A DNA stretch of 64,000 nucleotides from Bretschneidera sinensis (GCA_023935145.1 CM043702.1:59871001-59935000); one strand, 5' to 3'; shown: positions 46,043 through 57,001, counted from the first letter of the stretch. The notes: generated by a model not told the origin, from the sequence alone. A program made the numbers and translations.

Positions 46043-46845
46043 GTTTGATACTAGTTTCTGCCAAATTTGCGATCAATCGTGACTTGCATGCGCTCGATCG
46101 CACACTGACTATGCACTCGATCGCAAATGTCGTGCACTCAATCACACATAGTCAGGCTTTTCCTCGAACAGTTGATGTGCACCAAAAAATAAGCTACGAT
46201 CTTGACGAGTTGAATGTGTGCCAAACCTCCTGCAAAAAAACAAGCACTCAATCACACTCAAGATAACATATAAGAATAAAGAGTTTTGTAAATAAAACAT
46301 TAAAATTTGTGTATGTGTGTGTGAAGATTACCTTGTGGATTAATGGGGATGGGAATACAGGGTGGTGACAGTGGAGGTGATGGTGATTGTCGGTGATGGA
46401 GGCAATGGATTGGTGACGGAGGATGGTGGAGATGAAAGTGGTGGTGAATGATGGTGGCAAAGTATGAGCATGAGAAATGCGGGTAGACAGGAAGAGCGAG
46501 TGAGAGAGAGAGTGTAGGGTGCGAGTGAACACAGTGAAGAGGTGTGAGTTCGTGAGTGAAGGTTTTCAGATATATAAATGTTTCTGCCACGAATGCGCTC
46601 GATCGCACACGGGGTGAGCTCGATCGCACACTTGCGCTCGATCGCACTGAATGATGCGATCGATCGTAAGGAGGACATATGGGCAAAAGAAAAAACTTAC
46701 CGTAGCTAACAAAAATGATAGTTTATTGAAACAATACAACCTTACCATTTGTTAGTGGCCTCAGTACCACTAACCTCAATAGAGGTGCTTGAGCTTAATG
46801 GGAAATCAATTTTTTACTTTGCTCAAGCACTCTCTTGCTACCGTG
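46043..46845 (-). promoter_or_regulatory. Spacer of B: candidate internal promoter and spliced leader for ORF2
   Basis: On the minus strand: an array of TGCGATCGAGCGCA motifs at 46680-46592, a TATA-like TTTATATATC at about 46579-46569, a leader, then a donor-like CACAAG/GTAATC at 46332/46331. An acceptor-like TTTTTTTGCAG/GAGG follows at 46233 (intron 99 bp). A second motif array lies at 46150-46062, and the ORF2 ATG is at 46042. The acceptor is conserved in A. Long plus- and minus-strand ORFs in this pyrimidine-rich leader are chance. Confidence 0.48.
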
Positions 46846-49304
46846 CTAGTTGGTTGGAGGGGGGCACTTAGAGCCCACATCAGGTGGTTCAAGTACTTTT
46901 GATAGTTTCTTCATCTCCCATCTTGACGCCTGGTCAATAAAATAAGGAAAAATAGTATGAGTAAGTGCAGAAGGTTCAATTTGAAGAGCACACTTACTTG
47001 AAGGTTTTGGTGTGTCCTTGAAAAGATGTACGTCTTTAATCACATTGTCCTCCTCCGGCCTAATGTCCATTCTTGTGTCCTTATGGTTGGGGATGGTCTC
47101 TGATTGATCAGTGTGATGGACCTGAGAAACTTCCTCAACAATATCTTGAATGAAGCTCACATTAGAATATTCATCATCCTCATTGATTGATTTGGATGTA
47201 TTAAATACCTTAAATTCTATCTCCTCATTATTTACTTTCATAGTGACTACTCCCCTTTTTACACTAATGTTAGTATCAGCAGTTATCGTAAAGGGGCGTC
47301 CTAGGATAATGGGGAGAGGTGATGGTAAAGTATATTCTTCCATATCTAATACTACAAAATCAGCAGGTATAATGAATTTACCTACTCTTACTAACACGTC
47401 CTCAAGGATACCTCTCGGTCGTTTGATGCTTCGGTCAGCTAATTGTAAAGTGACGGAGGTCGGTTGAAGCTCCCCCAAACCTAGTGTCTTGTATACACTG
47501 TATGGCAGTAGGTTGACACTTGCTCCTAGATCCAATAGTGCATGCTCGAACAGTTGGCCACCTAACCTGCAAGGAATAGTAAAACTACCCGGATCTTTTA
47601 GCTTAGGTGGTAATTTTCTTAAAAGTACAGCACTTACCTCTTCGGTTAAGGCTACCGTCTCATGCTCCTGGAACTTCCATTTGTTAGTGCAATAATCTTT
47701 TAAAAACTTAGCATATGCAGGTATTTGTTTGATTGCATCTAACAGAGGAATGTTAATTTCAACTTTTCGCAAAGTTTCAACAATATCAATTAGTTTATTG
47801 TCTTTCTTTTGTTTTACTAACCTTTACGGGAAGGGTGGTGCCTTCCACTTCTCTACTCTACTTACCCTTGATGCTGATGGTGTCTCTTTGGATGCTGTTG
47901 CAGATTCATTGGACCCTATTTCTTTGCCATTTCTCAAGGTTGTCACAGCATTTAGTTGTTGATGCCCCCCAGGGTTGGGTAATGTTTGAGCTGGGAGCTC
48001 TCCTTGCTTTCTGTCACTGAGCTCCTTAGCTAGTTGTCCCATTTGTACCTCTAGTCTTTGAATTGCTTGCACATGTGCCGCGTTAGTTTGTTTTTACTGA
48101 GTCATGAACTGTTCTTGTGATGTCACCAGTTTTCTTACTAGACTTTCGAGGTCATTCTTCTTTGGTTCGGGAGTAGCATGAGCAGTGGGATGAGGGTTTC
48201 GTTGCTGTCCTTGATTGTTCTGGTTGTTGCTCCACGAGAAATTTGGGTGGTTTCGCTATCCAGGGTTGTACGTGTTGGCATATGGGTTGTTCTTCGGTGG
48301 ATAGTTGTTAGGCCCCACGTAGTTGGCTTGTTCCGGATCTGCAGATGAGTACAAAGGACACGTATCAGTATTATGGTCGTATTGAGAACAAATTGCACAT
48401 ACCTGGAGTGGGGGGTATGGTAGGCTGGATGAGGCATTTTGAGAAGTCATGGCTTTTACAATCATATCTAGTTTCCTCTCCATTGCTGCCATTTGAGGGG
48501 AAGATCCTCCATTTATATTTACCTCATACATACCTTTACCCTTGGTCATATGTCTACCTCGAGAGGAGAATTGTTGGGTGTGCTCGCTGAGGGTTTCAAA
48601 GAGCTCCATTGCTTCTTCACTGCTTTTCTCCATCAGGACTCCTCCACAACCTGAATCAACAATACATTTGTTAGTATCATTTAAACCTTCATAAAAAGCT
48701 TGTACCAGTCCATCTTGAGGCAGGTTATGGTGTGGGCATTTGAGTAGCAAGTCGTTAAAGTGTCCCCATGCTTCGAAGAAGAGGTCCCCATCCTTTTGTT
48801 GGAAGGACTGGATCTCCTTCCTCATTTGTCTCGTCTTTTGGGCTGGGAAGAACTTCTTCAGGAACTTGCTTGCCAACTCTTCCCAAGTGTGGATGGAAAC
48901 TACACACAAAGAATTAACCTTATTCCTTCTTGGTCTAGTCCTTGTATGTGCTGGAACTTGCAAAGATCAAAAAATTCTCGGAGGTGCAAGTGTGGATCTT
49001 CGTTAAGAGTTCCCCTAAAATGAGTCAAAGCATTCAAGATTTACGGAGATATGTAATAATTTCCCGCCGCCTCAGGTTGATATGCGATGCATGATGGTTG
49101 ATCAATGTTCCGAGGGATGAAGGAGTGCTTCATTGGTACTCGTGTAGGTGGTTGCTGGTTCTCGAGCTGTTCTGCCATTTGTGTTTCATTCTCGACTTCT
49201 TCTTCATTCTCCTTGAAGTTGTTCCTTAGCTTTTGTCGGATAGTCCGCTCAAGCTCGGGATCAAGGGGAAAGAATTCTGGATGTCGGGATCGAAGTCCAT
49301 GCAT
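46846..49304 (-). pseudogene. B gag-protease polyprotein, decayed
   Basis: Homologous to the C polyprotein: PEFFPLDPELERTIRQKL, MKHSFIP, PSCIAYQPEAAGNYYISP, capsid (FLKKFFPAQKTRQMRKEIQSF, FFEAWGHFNDLLLKCPHH), knuckle (CAICSQYDHNTDTC), coiled coil, and protease (ALLDLGASVNLLPY, PIILGRPF; intact motifs). A deletion of about 54 bp near 48905-48925 removes the LKDNAKMWYHSLP segment and shifts the frame. Stops occur near 49041, 48257, 48096 and 47825. The last 308 codons, including the protease, are open. No ATG precedes the N-terminal block, as in C. Sequence 49305-49544 is leader with two GCGATCGA-type motifs (about 49370-49405). Confidence 0.9.
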
Positions 49305-49544
49305 AAATCAGAAGAAACAACTTCAGTGCAGCAGTTCAACTCTGCTTCTCGGATACTTTCTGCCCTAAATGCGCTCAATCGCACAGGAGGTTTTGATCGA
49401 TCGCAAGTACCACAGAAAGTGTGAGTTAGGGTTTGATGTGCCTGAAACCGAAAACAATTTAATTAGGTTTGATGAAAAATAAAGATAGTAAACAATACTA
49501 ACGTAATAATAATGAAAGTAATTCTAAAAAGAACTTTCGTGCAA

Positions 49545-49562
49545 TCCCCGGCAACGGCGCCA
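49545..49562 (-). other. Primer binding site of B (tRNA-Asp)
   Basis: Minus strand TGGCGCCGTTGCCGGGGA, identical to A and C, six bases from the LTR. Confidence 0.9.
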
Positions 49563-49568
49563 AAAACT

Positions 49569-50906
49569 TGTTGTGCAAAAATATATTTAAATAAGTAAGC
49601 AAATAATCGTACTAGTTATACTTGCAAGTGCACAAGGTCATTGGTGTAGTCTAGTGTGCAAAAGCAAGGTCATCTCCACAAGGATTGGTAAAGTTGCTTT
49701 TAGAATCAGTTTCTCTAAAGTAAAAAGAGATAAATAACTGTTGGAAGGTGATTTAATAATAATAAAGACATAGGGCTTTGATATCCACCACTAGTCATAC
49801 TTTCCCAATTTGTATAAGGTATCAGTGCACTAGCTTTATTATGTGTACTTACTGGTTGCCAACCTAAGGGCATGGTATCTACTCCTTAAGCTATTGATTT
49901 CCCTCAGCAACGAGTTAGGCATGGTATCTACTCTAACTCTTTTCTTCCTTAAGGGATTCAGCATGGTATCTGCTTGAGTTGTTCCTTAAGAAAACATAAG
50001 TACTATGGAAATCGACAACCACATGAGACCTAGGGCATGGTATCTACTCCCGGTTTCCCATGTTGATTAACCCAGGTATCCGGATAAGATATCCCTTGTT
50101 ACTAATGTTAGGCTCAGGACTCGGTCATCCAAATTGATCTAACTAACCTATCCATACCACATGCATACGTTGGCCTTACACATACATATGAGGAATTTAA
50201 ATAAGCACAGGCATTAATCAAGCTAAGTAACATAATAAAAGCTATTGGCAAAGATTTTATCAATGACTATAAATATAGGAATGCATAACTAGGGCTTCAA
50301 TCGAGCCCTATAAGAAAGTTAGTTACACATACTGTCTAAAGTAAACATCATATATAAACTAAACATAAGGGAGAAGAATAAACCCGAGAGAAGAGGCGTC
50401 AATACTCTCCCAAGCTCTCAACTCCACGTAAAAGAAAAGAGAAAAGTGTTTTCTATCTGAGGTCTGTGTTATGTGTGTGAGTTACAAGTGTATTTATAGG
50501 TCGTTGAGAAGTCCTAAGAGACCCATGAGTTCCTAAACCTTCCTAAAACGAAAATTCTCTTATTTCCAAAATAGGGTTCTGCAGTTTAATGTTCACGCCC
50601 GTACATGTGCGCTCGATTGCATATGTCTTGCGCTCAATCGCAGTGTGCGCTCGATCCTTCATGTGTGCGCACGATCGCAATGTGCACTCGATTGCATTGC
50701 ATGGCGCGATCGATCGCAATTTGTCCAGAGAATGCTCCAGGGATCCCAGATTTCTTCTTTTAAGTGCCAAAACTGCTTCTTTTTCTCAAAACCCTATAAA
50801 AACATGTAAAACACAAAAATGGAGTAAAAGAGACCAAATTAACGTAATTAAGGACCTAACAAATGTAAATAAGGGGGCTTAAATATGAATATTTAAGCAC
50901 TTATCA
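49569..50906 (-). repeat. 5' LTR of B
   Basis: Pairs with 42123-43410. Six TGCGCTCGATCGCA-type motifs at 50607-50720, including the perfect palindrome GCGATCGATCGC. TATA box at 50491-50498. Four GCATGGTATCT direct repeats lie at 49870-50045. Confidence 0.94.
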
Positions 50907-50911
50907 CCTCG

Positions 50912-51886
50912 TCATTCCATTAAACATCCTCAACTGGCTATCTCTCGTGCCCCTCACTTGGTAAGAAGTATCATTCCCCCAAAAAACCTTTCCAGCATCG
51001 GTTTCCTTGAAATTCTTGAACCAATCCCTGTGAGGACATATATGATGAGTGCACACAATAAGAACATCATCATCTTGTTGTTCTCCCTTGGCAACCGAAG
51101 CCTCTCCATTCTTGGTATGGCTTCTTCCCTCATCCCTCATCATCTTCTTGCAATCTTTCTTGAAATGACCCTCCTTATGGCAGTAGAAGAATCTTTTCCC
51201 TCCAAATCTCAGTTTGGAGTGTGCTCTCCCATAGCTTTCTCCTCTACCTCTATCCCAGTAGTAGCCATGTATGTTACTATGAGCTTTCCGATGGCTTTCT
51301 CCTCTACCTTTATCCCGGTAGTAGCCATGTATGTTATTGTGCGCTCTCCCATGGCTTTCTCCTCTACCTCTGTCCCGGTAGTAGCCATGTATGTTATTGT
51401 GCACTCTCCCATGGCTTTCTCCTCTACCTCTATCCTGGTAGTAGCCATGTATGTTACTACCATACCGAGTTGCTGGCCTTCCTCTAACGAACAGTCCTTC
51501 TCCACTTGATGCACTCCTCATCTTGGCATCAAGATTATCTTGCAACTCTTTATCAGGATCCAAAGCAAAGATTCGTTTACGAAGATATATCTTTTTAGGG
51601 AGGTCTTGGCAAGAAACAACTCATCTAGTTTCTTCCAAATGACAGTTGGACCTTCTGAGTCTCCGCACTCTCTTGTGACACTATCCGACATGTGCAAAAA
51701 GATGGTGTTGGACGCCATCTTCTTCATCTCATTCCGCTGGACCTCCGTGGTACTTGCTGGAAAAGGGTCATCTTCTCCAATCGCCAAGTCCACCTTTTGT
51801 TGCATAAAAACCGCCTTGATCTTCCGCTTCCAAAGAGCAAAGTCTCCCTTTCCATCAAACTTCTCAACAATGAAGTTTGAACCCAT
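50912..51886 (-). pseudogene. Y gag and protease start; protease active site deleted
   Basis: ATG 51886. A copia gag (FDGKGDFALWKRKIKAV, WKKLDELFLAK) is followed after a frameshift near 51540 by four 20-residue tandem repeats (NIHGYYRDRGRGESHGRAH). Then come a CCHC knuckle whose first Cys is Phe (FFYCHKEGHFKKDC) and a basic linker. The protease reads VLIVCTHHICPHRDWF, whereas Z has the complete VLVVC...WILDSGCTHHMCPH. A 57 bp in-frame deletion at about 51053, flanked by GTGC, removed the catalytic DSG. It ends at insertion B within GMTR. Confidence 0.9.
51230..51470 (-). repeat. 60-bp coding tandem repeat in Y gag (four units)
   Basis: Four head-to-tail 60 bp units, each coding for a 20-residue Gly/Arg/Tyr-rich segment (HGYYRDRGRGES core). 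Z gag has three units at the same place. The composition resembles RGG-type RNA-binding disordered regions; the role is inferred. Confidence 0.88.
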
Positions 51887-52191
51887 CTTGCGAAGAAAAT
51901 CCCAGATTTATGCAGTAGCCACAATTAATTTCCAACTTCTTCTAAATCTCAAGAACACGATCGAAGATTGATCTCAATATCGTTCTTGAACCACCCTCAA
52001 GAACACGATTAGATCTTGATCTCTACTCCATTCTTGAATCACCCTCAAGAACACGATCAGATATTGACCTCTACTCCATTCTTGAATCACCTCAAGAACA
52101 TGATCAGATATAGATCTCTGCTCTATTCTTGAATCACCCAAGAAGTTGACCTTTGATTCTTGGATTCTTGCTCTGATAATCTTTTGTTCTT

Positions 52192-52235
52192 GCTCTGATA
52201 CCACTGTTGTGGTATCTCCTCAAGCTCTGATACCA
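52192..52235 (-). other. Primer binding site of Y, duplicated
   Basis: The minus strand has TGGTATCAGAGC twice, at 52224-52235 next to the LTR and at 52193-52204, both matching initiator tRNA-Met. The upstream GATTTCCCAACAGTGG / CCACAACAGTGG context suggests duplication of the LTR-primer junction. Confidence 0.82.
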
Positions 52236-52236
52236 C

Positions 52237-53131
52237 TGTTGGGAAATCACCTCAAGATGCCTAGGTGGTGATCTTCCAAACACCCAAATCTAGAATGACT
52301 TGTAATGAATCGGAATCAAACAATAATCAAAGAAAGAGCACAAGCAATTGTTATCGAGGCTCGGCAATGTGCCTATGTCCCCGTGAGCTCCTCCGAGCCC
52401 TCTGCACTAAATCAATTAGTTCTTACAAGTTACAGCAACTCCTCTCCGAGAAACCTCTTATTCTCGAAGAATGAAATAAGAGAGAAAAGAAAGTGATAAG
52501 GTCTTGAGTTACCCTGGAATTTTTCCCAAGAAAATTCCACTTACAAGTCCCTTGAATCCCCAATCTATACTACTCTCTCTCTAAACAGCCAGCCTCTCTA
52601 CAATGAGTTCTCTCCTGTGTTTTGTGTCTTTGCACTCTCACACACCCATGTGTTTTATTTCACACACACTCACATGTCATCGCATGTTATGTCACACTTG
52701 TTGAGATTGAAGCTAGGTGACCTTTTACATAGTGCACCACTTCTTGAACCTATCTTGAAGGTCAATCTCCACCCTTAGATCTTGAGGACCAATCAATCAT
52801 AGCCCCTCATCAATCCTAGGTGATCCTATGCATTTTGATCATGTCTCACGCACCATTTGAAATGCTAAAACATAAGCGTCAGGTGTGCCTTCAAGCCACG
52901 CCCTGGAGAGGGGGGAGGTTTCTTGTTATGCTGGAGGTTGCGGCCTGGGGTGGCTGAGCCGCTGCGCATAGGGCTGTGCAGTGGCGCGCACACCTTGGGC
53001 CGTGACACACAGCCCCTCTCCCATCTTTTAGACTCCCTGGAGGCCGAGGCACGCACACTTTGAGCCGAGGCGCCAAAACCTGATGCTGAAACTTTTCAAA
53101 CCTTGTTTAAACATTAGACAAAATACCAACA
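52237..53131 (-). repeat. 5' LTR of Y
   Basis: Pairs with 22578-23439. The TATA site here is altered (TATGTAAAA on minus, near 52725) compared with TATATAAA in the 3' copy. GC-rich block at 52895-53070. Confidence 0.92.
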
Positions 53132-53136
53132 TCGAG

Positions 53137-53491
53137 GTTTCACAATTAGGTCAATTTGACCTTACGTTTTGAGAGCGTGTCAATTTTCCCTTAAGTTTTA
53201 TTTTTCAGGTCAATTAGACTTTCTGTTCAATTAGATCGTCAAGTGGCACATGAAAGGCATGTAAAGCCCTTGTTTTAAAGTCAATTTGTCCCTAAGTTTT
53301 ATTTTTCATGTCAATTTGTCCTTGTTTAGGAGGCCTGACATGCCTTTCACATGTTTTTTGATAGTTTAATTGGACAGAAGGCCTAATTGACCTGAAAAAT
53401 AAAACTTAGGGGCAAATTGACACTCTCTCAAAACTTAAGGTCAACTTAACCCAATCGTGAAACCTCGAGGAAAATTTTATTTTTTTCCATC
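53137..53491. mobile_element. Fold-back (MITE-like) element, main part
   Basis: Together with 22550-22577 this makes a 383 bp noncoding element that is palindromic almost end to end. The left arm GTTTCACAATTAGG...GGTCAATT is inverted on the right as ...CCCAATCGTGAAACCTCGAGG, with arms of about 165 bp. It interrupts the X LTR between GTTACTT and GTTCTATTAG, with CTT on both sides (22547-22549, 53492-53494) as the likely 3 bp duplication. No transposase is encoded. Superfamily uncertain. Confidence 0.78.
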
Positions 53492-53684
53492 CTTGTTCTA
53501 TTAGAACTTAACTACTAGGTAAAATCCTTATTCTTCAAGTAATTTGACTCCAAGTAAATTACTAAGTCTATCAATTTGCTGAAATCTAGATGTACATCAA
53601 CAAATCCTTATCCTTTAAGTAATTTGACTCCAAGTAAATTACTATGTCTTTATCAATTTTTTGAAATCTGTATTCACATCAACA
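53492..53684 (-). repeat. 3' LTR of X, second part
   Basis: Continues the alignment to 63584-63774 and ends ACATCAACA. Two direct repeats of AAGTAATTTGACTCCAAGTA (53538 and 53617) are also in the 5' LTR. Confidence 0.9.
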
Positions 53685-53700
53685 ATCTCCTACTTGAAGA
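53685..53700 (-). other. Polypurine tract of X
   Basis: Minus strand CTTCAAGTAGGAGAT against the LTR start TGTTGATG. A short, imperfect purine run in the right place. Confidence 0.75.
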
Positions 53701-53739
53701 TTGATGTTTCTGCATCTCATTGAATAGTGCTTAATCCTC

Positions 53740-55719
53740 TTCACTTATTGCTTTTGCCATCTTCAGTCAACTACTGAAAATGAATCAAAGCTAAGCAAAG
53801 GCCAAACTTCTCCCTATCAACATACTTTGTCAACATGTCTGCAGGATTCTTTCTACCATCAATTTTCTGAAACTTCAATTACCCATCCTCCAATACTGAT
53901 CTAATGAAGTGATATATCAATTGAATATACTTGCTTCTTGAATGAAAGGCCGAGTTCTTTGCTAGATGAATAGCATTCCGACCGTCGCACCACTATCTAT
54001 TATTCTCATGCACCCTACTTAACTCTTCTATGAATTTCTAAAGCCAGATCATCTCTTTGCTAGGTTCAGTGATAGCAACATACTCTGCCTCCATTGTAGA
54101 AAGAGCCTCCACCTGTTATAACTTCGATATCCAACTAACTGTTGTTCCTCCTATAATGAATACATATCCAGTGGTGCTTCTACCATTGTCTACATTCTCG
54201 GAATGATCTAAATCTACATATCCTTGCACATCAATATTAGAACCCCCAAATCATAAACAGTAATTGGAAGTACCTCTAAGGAACCTGAGTATCCACTGAA
54301 CTGCTTCCCAATGCTTTTTCTATGGATTCTGCATAAACCTACAGACCACTTCCATTGCATTGCAAATTCTAGCCTCGTACTCACCATTGCATACATCAAA
54401 CTTCCCACTATTGAAGAATATAGAACTTTTGTCATGTACTCCTTTTCTTCCTCGGTTTTAGTACTCATATCCTTTGACAACTTGAAGTGTGTTTCCAATG
54501 GAGTAACTATCGGTTTCGCCTTGTCCATATTAAACCTCTTCAATATCTTTTCGATATAGCTTCTTGAGATAAGTATAGCTTCCTTTGTTCCTATTTCTCC
54601 TTATCTGTATGCTAAAAATATTTTTTGCCTCCCCCAGATCTTTTATCTCAAAAGCTAAGGACAAGTTCTTCTTCAACTCATTAATTCTCTGCATATTTAA
54701 CCCTGCAACAAGCATATCATCCACATACAATTTAAGAATTATGAAATCACCATTATTAAACCTTTGATAACAAACACAATGGTTGGACTAACATCTCATA
54801 AATTTGATCCCTGCATAAATCTGTCAAATTTCAAGTACCATTGTCTAGGAGCTTATTTAAGGACATACAAGCTCTTTTTCAATTTACAGGCCATTTTCTC
54901 CTTACCATTTCCTTCGAATCCCTCTATTTGATGCAAGTAGATCTTTTCATCCAAGTCACCATGCAAGAATGTGGTTTTAATATCTAATTGCTTAAGATGC
55001 ATGTCTTTTACCACTACTATAGTCAACATGATTCAAATAAATATCATTTTCACAATAGGAGAATATATTTCTTGAAAATCAATACCTTCATTTTGTGCAA
55101 ACCCTTTCACTATACGCCTCGCCTTGTATATCTTGCCACCTCAAATCTCGTCCTACACCTAATATACCCATTTGTTATGCATTTCCCTCTTTCCAGCTAG
55201 TAGCTTCACCAAGTCTCAAGTCTTATTCTACTTCAATGAGTTCATCTCCTCATGTATGGCTTGCTCCCACTTCACTCTAGATTATTGTTGCATTGCTTCC
55301 TATAAACATTTTGGTTCACCAAAATTAGTATAAAAAACATAATTCAAAACGGGAGAGTATTTATTAGGAGGTCAAATTTTCCTTTGGGATTTTCTAAAAA
55401 CAAGGGTTATAGGTTCTTAGTCTTGAAGATTCTCATCCTAATTACCATCAGAAGCACTATCTGAATTTCTAAAATTATCATAATATGTATTTTTTGGAGT
55501 TGTCTTCACAGTAGGTATTATACCGTCTACAGTCTCATCAGAATCTATAAACCCTGATTCATCTTTCCTACTTTGTTGCTTTCTATCCTTATACATATAG
55601 GTTTCATTGAATACTACATCTCTACTACAAATGATTTTGTTATTTTTATAGTCCCATAAGCAATAACCAAATCATCTCCACCATATCCAATGAAATCACA
55701 TTTCAAAGACTTATGATCT
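53740..55719 (-). pseudogene. X pol, 3' part: integrase tail, RT and RNase H
   Basis: Beyond Z, the minus strand continues the integrase C-terminus (KCDFIGYGGDD near 55700), then RT: KMACKLKKSLY, APRQWYLKFDRFM (about 54800-54890), YVDDMLVAGLNMQRINELKKNLSLAFEIKDLGEAKN (54730-54620), MDKAKPIVTPLETHFKLSK. RNase H follows (GSLMYAMVSTRLEF, EAEYVAI near 54085, HLAKNSAFHSRSKYIQL, ADMLTKYVD) to about 53740. Numerous stops and frameshifts make it non-coding. It has the normal copia order and length. Confidence 0.87.
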
Positions 55720-55724
55720 AATTT

Positions 55725-56706
55725 TGTTGGTATTTGTCTAAGGTTTAAACATGTCTAAACATGGCTCAAAGATAATTAAATTCTAAAACAAGTTTGGAAG
55801 ATTAAAATACAGCATGTTAAAGGAGTGCACACATGTGTGTGCATCCATTTAGGTGTGTGTGCACACCCCTAATCAACAAAGCAAAGTAGTGCGCACTGCT
55901 ATGTGAAGGGCAGCATCAACGTGCGCAGCACCGCCCCTTCACCAGCATCGCACCACCCAACAAGGATGCAGCTTGAAGTAGGGTAGCACAGCACCACCCC
56001 TCCACCAGCGCCGCACCATCCAGAATGTGGTGTAAAAGAGCTTTGCCTAGCGCCTCACTGCTCCCTGTTCAGCGCCTAGGCGCTAGGCACACTGAGGCAC
56101 ACATAGACAAGTTGTTTCAACCTCCTCTTAAGTGCGTGGATGCGAGGTTAAAATGCACAGCACCACTTAGGATTGATAGAGGGCCATGGTTGATTGGTCA
56201 TCAAGATCTAAGGGTGGAGAATAACACATAAGATTGGGCAAGAAGTTGGTGCACTATATAAAGGGTCACCTAGGTCAATCTCAAGACATAAGATGTGAAA
56301 CACATTGTGATACAAGACACAAGTGTTTGTGTGACAGACATACAAGAGAGAATTTTGTGAGAGTACAAAGACATAGACATACAAGAGGGACTCATTGTAG
56401 AGAGGCTGGTTGTAAAGAAGAGAGATTAGTATAGAAAGTGATAAAGTCTTTCTTGTTCTCTTCTTTGTTCCTTCAAGAACTTGAGGTTTCTTGGAGAGGG
56501 TTGCTGAATTGTAAAGAACTATTGATTTAGTGCAGAGAGTTCAGAGGAACTCACGAAGACGTAGGCTATTGCTGAACCTCGATAACAAATCCCTTGTCTT
56601 CTTTTATTTCTTACTTTCGATTGCTGTATTTCTTTCTACAAGTCATTCTAGACTTGGGTGTTTGGAAGATCACCACCTGGGCATCTTGTCAAGGTGATTT
56701 CCAACA
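55725..56706 (+). repeat. 5' LTR of Z
   Basis: Pairs with 60353-61322. A GC-rich block at 55905-56100 contains the palindrome GCGCCTAGGCGC. TATA box TATATAAA at 56255-56262. An alternating GTGTGTGCAC-type inverted repeat lies at about 55833-55868. Confidence 0.93.
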
Positions 56707-56707
56707 G

Positions 56708-56750
56708 TGGTTTCAAAGCCGGAGGAGCTTGCACAGCTGGGTATCAGAGC
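56708..56750 (+). other. Primer binding site of Z, duplicated and decayed
   Basis: TGGTTTCAAAGCC at 56708-56720 is a mutated initiator-Met site. A second copy, GGGTATCAGAGC, lies at 56739-56750. The double arrangement parallels Y. Confidence 0.8.
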
Positions 56751-57001
56751 AAGAACAAAAGGTATGGAAGCAAGACTCCAATGGTGAACTTCTTGGGTGA
56801 TTCAAGAACGGAGTTAAGATCTATATCTTATCATGTTCTTGAGGTAAATCAAGAACGGAGTTAAGATCAATATTTGATCGTGTTCTTGAGGGTGATTCAA
56901 GAACAGTATTAAGATCCATCTTCGATCTGTGTTCTTGAGGTTTAGAAGAAGTTGGAAAGCATTTGTGGGTGTTGCATAAATCAAGGGATCTTCTCCGCAA
57001 G

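Larger units (their letters stand above)
42123..50906 (-). mobile_element. B: Athila-like Ty3/gypsy non-autonomous element inserted in Y
   Basis: LTRs at 42123-43410 and 49569-50906. A perfect target duplication, CCTCG, flanks B (42118-42122, 50907-50911). Contents on minus: tRNA-Asp primer site, gag-protease, spacer with motif arrays, ORF2, noncoding tail with three tandem repeats, polypurine tract. No RT or integrase. Closest to C by LTR sequence, but it keeps ORF2. Confidence 0.94.
22578..53131 (-). mobile_element. Y: copia retrotransposon with deleted RT/RNase H, inserted in the fold-back element
   Basis: LTRs at 22578-23439 and 52237-53131 share TGTTGGGAAATC at one end and ATACCAACA at the other. 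A perfect target duplication, TCGAG, flanks Y (22573-22577 and 53132-53136). Minus-strand coding order is gag with tandem repeats, protease remnant, integrase, truncated RT, truncated RNase H. Y is interrupted by B (42123-50906) and A (24877-40967). Its nearest relative in the window is Z, in opposite orientation. Confidence 0.94.

Noticed and set aside
46248..46748. Overlapping minus-strand ORFs of 60-128 codons rich in Ser, His and Pro.
   Set aside because: They overlap in several frames in a pyrimidine-rich leader between gag-pro and ORF2 of B, with no counterpart kept in A.
51221..51509. Plus-strand ORFs of 88 and 183 codons with a regular repeated hydrophobic pattern, resembling a membrane protein.
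   Set aside because: They are antisense to the 60 bp gag tandem repeat of Y; the periodicity comes from the coding repeat on the other strand.
53137..53491. The hairpin as a microRNA precursor.
   Set aside because: The palindrome spans a whole mobile element with a target duplication and long near-perfect arms, better explained as a fold-back transposon; small-RNA data would be needed to say more.
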